This document shows positions 62,509 through 64,000 of a DNA stretch of 64,000 nucleotides, in pieces. Numbering within the stretch: position 1 is the stretch's first letter; the number at the start of each line of letters is the position of its first letter. A program made the translations under genes and the position numbers. The notes under the pieces are model-generated. The model did no database searches. It was not told the origin of the DNA and was given only the letters and a program-made list of their open reading frames with translations. Source of the stretch: an uncultured Lachnospiraceae bacterium (lineage in GTDB: Bacteria > Bacillota_A > Clostridia > Lachnospirales > Lachnospiraceae); contig CAJTOU010000015.1 in the NCBI GenBank assembly GCA_910577835.1, positions 1 to 64,000 of the forward strand, given 5' to 3'.

Positions 62509-63195
62509 ATGGGTGATTTGGGTGAAAAACTTATGGAGGAGCTTAACTGTGAGGTCGCATTTGAGATTCCTGTCTTTGGTGGTATTCCTATTTATGAGTC
62601 CGTAGTAGTCACATGGATTATTATGGCAGTGATTGTACTTCTGTGTATCTGTCTAGTTCGGGGCCTGAAAGTAGAGAATCCGGGAAAGATTCAGCTTTTT
62701 ATGGAATCAGCCTTTAGCTGGGGCTATAAATTTTTCTATGATATTCTTGGCGAAAATGGAAAACAGTATATCGGATATCTGATTACTGTTACCTTATATA
62801 TTGGATTTGCCAATATGATAGGCCTGTTTGGACTGAAGTCCCCTACAAAAGATTTGAATATCACAATTGCGCTGGCAATAATGAGTATTGTACTGATTGA
62901 GGTTTCCGCACTCCGCCATAAAGGAGGCAAAAGGTTCATAAAGAGCTTTGCAGAACCAATTGCGATTGTTGCGCCAATTAATGTGCTGGAATTGTTTATA
63001 CGTCCTTTGTCGCTGTGTATGCGATTATTTGGCAATGTTCTGGGTGCGTTTGTAGCAATGGAGCTGATAAAATGCGTGGTACCGTTTGTTTTACCGGTGC
63101 CGTTCAGTCTGTATTTTGACGTGTTTGATGGTCTGATTCAGGCATATGTATTTGTCTTTCTGACATCACTGTTTATGAAGGAAGGACTCGAATAG
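62509..63195 (+). CDS. atpB: F0F1 ATP synthase subunit a
   Basis: 228 residues from the ATG at 62509 (GAGGAG upstream; the open frame begins at 62440 inside the promoter). Several membrane helices are seen, with the conserved arginine in ELFIRPLSLCMRLFGNVLGAF and the C-terminal LIQAYVFVFLTSLFMKEGLE. It forms the half-channels next to the c-ring. It is the first gene of the operon. Confidence 0.96.
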   Translation: MGDLGEKLMEELNCEVAFEIPVFGGIPIYESVVVTWIIMAVIVLLCICLVRGLKVENPGKIQLFMESAFSWGYKFFYDILGENGKQYIGYLITVTLYIGFANMIGLFGLKSPTKDLNITIALAIMSIVLIEVSALRHKGGKRFIKSFAEPIAIVAPINVLELFIRPLSLCMRLFGNVLGAFVAMELIKCVVPFVLPVPFSLYFDVFDGLIQAYVFVFLTSLFMKEGLE

Positions 63196-63228
63196 AAAAA
63201 AATTTAAAATGAAAAGGAGATTAAAATC

Positions 63229-63441
63229 ATGGAAGTATTAGGAGCAGGTATTGCAGTATTAACAGGTTTGGGAGCAGGTATTGGTATCGGTATTGCAACG
63301 TCAAAGGCAGTGGATGCGATTGCAAGACAGCCGGAAGCAGAGAGCAAGATTTCAAAGAACCTTCTTTTAGGATGTGCGCTTGCAGAAGCAACTGCGGTTT
63401 ATGGTTTCGTTATTGGTCTGTTAATTGTTATTATGAAATAA
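63229..63441 (+). CDS. atpE: F0F1 ATP synthase subunit c
   Basis: 70 residues, two helices with the polar loop ARQPEAESK. The ion-binding carboxylate is in GCALAEATAVYGFVIG. The sodium-type signature (Gln in helix 1, Glu-Ser in helix 2) is not complete: helix 1 reads GAGIGIGIA without Gln and the Glu is followed by Ala-Thr. This suggests proton coupling, by comparison with known c-rings. Confidence 0.96.
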   Translation: MEVLGAGIAVLTGLGAGIGIGIATSKAVDAIARQPEAESKISKNLLLGCALAEATAVYGFVIGLLIVIMK

Positions 63442-63540
63442 TATAATAAAACAGGCAGAGTCTTAAGACATACAGTGAATGTCAATAATGAAACAGGATT
63501 GTGCATGAAAATAACATAATGCGAAAGGCAGGTGTAACAG

Positions 63541-64000
63541 GTGGACAATAACATTATCAGTATAGATTTTATGAATATACTTGCTACCGTTATTAATTTA
63601 CTGGTGCTTTTTCTTCTGGTGCAGAAGTTTCTTGTCAAGCCGATGCATAATATTATTGAAAAGAGGGAAAGTCTGATTAAATCCCAGTTTGAGGAGGCAA
63701 GGTCCACAAAGGCAGAGGCAGGCGAATTAAAGTTAAAGTATGAAGACAGCTTGAAAAATGCCCATGATGAATCTGTTGCCATCGTAGATAAGGCAAGACA
63801 GGATGCGCAGACAGAATATGACCGTATTGTGAAGGAAGCAGACCAGACTGCAAAGGATATGGTGAAAAAGGCGCGCCAGAATATTGCCAGTGAGAAGGAG
63901 CAGAGTATAAAGGAAATGAAATCGGAAATTGGAGAACTGATAGCTCTTGCTGTTGGCAAGATAGAGGAAGAAAAGGTCTCTCCGGAATCAGACAAAAAGC
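63541..64000 (+). CDS. atpF: F0F1 ATP synthase subunit b, partial
   Basis: GTG start at 63541 behind AGGCAGGTG. The first 153 codons are in the window: one membrane helix (FMNILATVINLLVLFLLVQKFLV) and then the long charged helix (EKRESLIKSQFEEARSTKAEA and on) that forms the outer stalk. The frame is open to the window edge. Confidence 0.93.
   Translation, partial: MDNNIISIDFMNILATVINLLVLFLLVQKFLVKPMHNIIEKRESLIKSQFEEARSTKAEAGELKLKYEDSLKNAHDESVAIVDKARQDAQTEYDRIVKEADQTAKDMVKKARQNIASEKEQSIKEMKSEIGELIALAVGKIEEEKVSPESDKK

Noticed and set aside
63442..63540. Small gene between atpE and atpF
   Set aside because: Only very short frames; 99 bases of spacer.
1..64000. tRNA or rRNA genes
   Set aside because: No cloverleaf-like GGTTCGAATCC segments or rRNA blocks were seen; the GTTCGAAC near 50979 belongs to the SAM riboswitch.

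Overview
The window looks like a low-GC Clostridia chromosome, most likely an anaerobic gut Lachnospiraceae. The signs are spoVG, glgC next to glgD, a fused-length PRPP synthetase, bacterial phosphoketolase, a 2[4Fe-4S] ferredoxin, strong AGGAGG ribosome binding sites, sigma-A promoters of the TTGACA-N17-TATAAT kind, and many hairpin terminators. I do not assign a genus.

Layout. 1-5300 is a decaying accessory region: a frameshifted FtsX-type permease, a frameshifted response regulator, a truncated ABC permease, an ABC ATPase with a damaged Walker A, a histidine-kinase stump, an apparently intact AraC/GyrI regulator and an IS3 transposase stump. 5310-17493 is a 12 kb block bounded by diverged direct repeats. 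It carries a GH51 arabinofuranosidase, an AraC regulator, a six-gene nucleoside/deoxynucleoside catabolic operon (punA, guaD, a Crp/Fnr-type regulator, deoB, a CNT transporter, deoC), a YgjV-GNAT protein, a phosphoesterase, a peptidase remnant and a lipoprotein. 17.9-28.6 kb holds malQ-gdpP-rplI-dnaB, a MerR regulator, a ferredoxin, a structured RNA/IS605-like remnant, asparaginase and a class A penicillin-binding protein.

28.7-38.2 kb is mostly leftward: a chemoreceptor with an overlapping leader peptide, phosphoketolase, PRPP synthetase, a DnaC-like and a DnaD-like primosome pair with a DnaA-box cluster in front, and murC. 38.4-46.2 kb has glgC-glgD-spoVG rightward and mfd-pth-pgsA leftward. 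46.5-56.8 kb has a secreted protein, murA, mscS, an orphan Cas6, a SAM-I riboswitch with metK, a sigma-like protein without region 4, a membrane protein with an ABC ATPase, and an RHH/SPFH pair. 57-64 kb has an S41-like peptidase, a winged-helix regulator with repeated operator-like sites, toxin-antitoxin-like debris, a large REC-GGDEF-EAL-REC-GGDEF protein and the start of the ATP synthase operon (atpB, atpE, atpF).

How the genes fit together. The nucleoside operon would import nucleosides, split purine nucleosides by phosphorolysis, deaminate guanine, and convert (deoxy)ribose-1-phosphate to the 5-phosphate and then, for deoxyribose, to glyceraldehyde-3-phosphate and acetaldehyde. Its own Crp/Fnr-like regulator probably acts at a palindrome centred near -41.5 of the first promoter. 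Phosphoketolase and PRPP synthetase use the same pentose-phosphate pool. The most unusual items are the 12 kb duplication scar, the promoter-driven IS605/omega-RNA-like RNA at 24.5-24.8 kb, the DnaA-box cluster before the primosome genes, the orphan Cas6, the sigma-like protein lacking region 4 and the MCP leader peptide.
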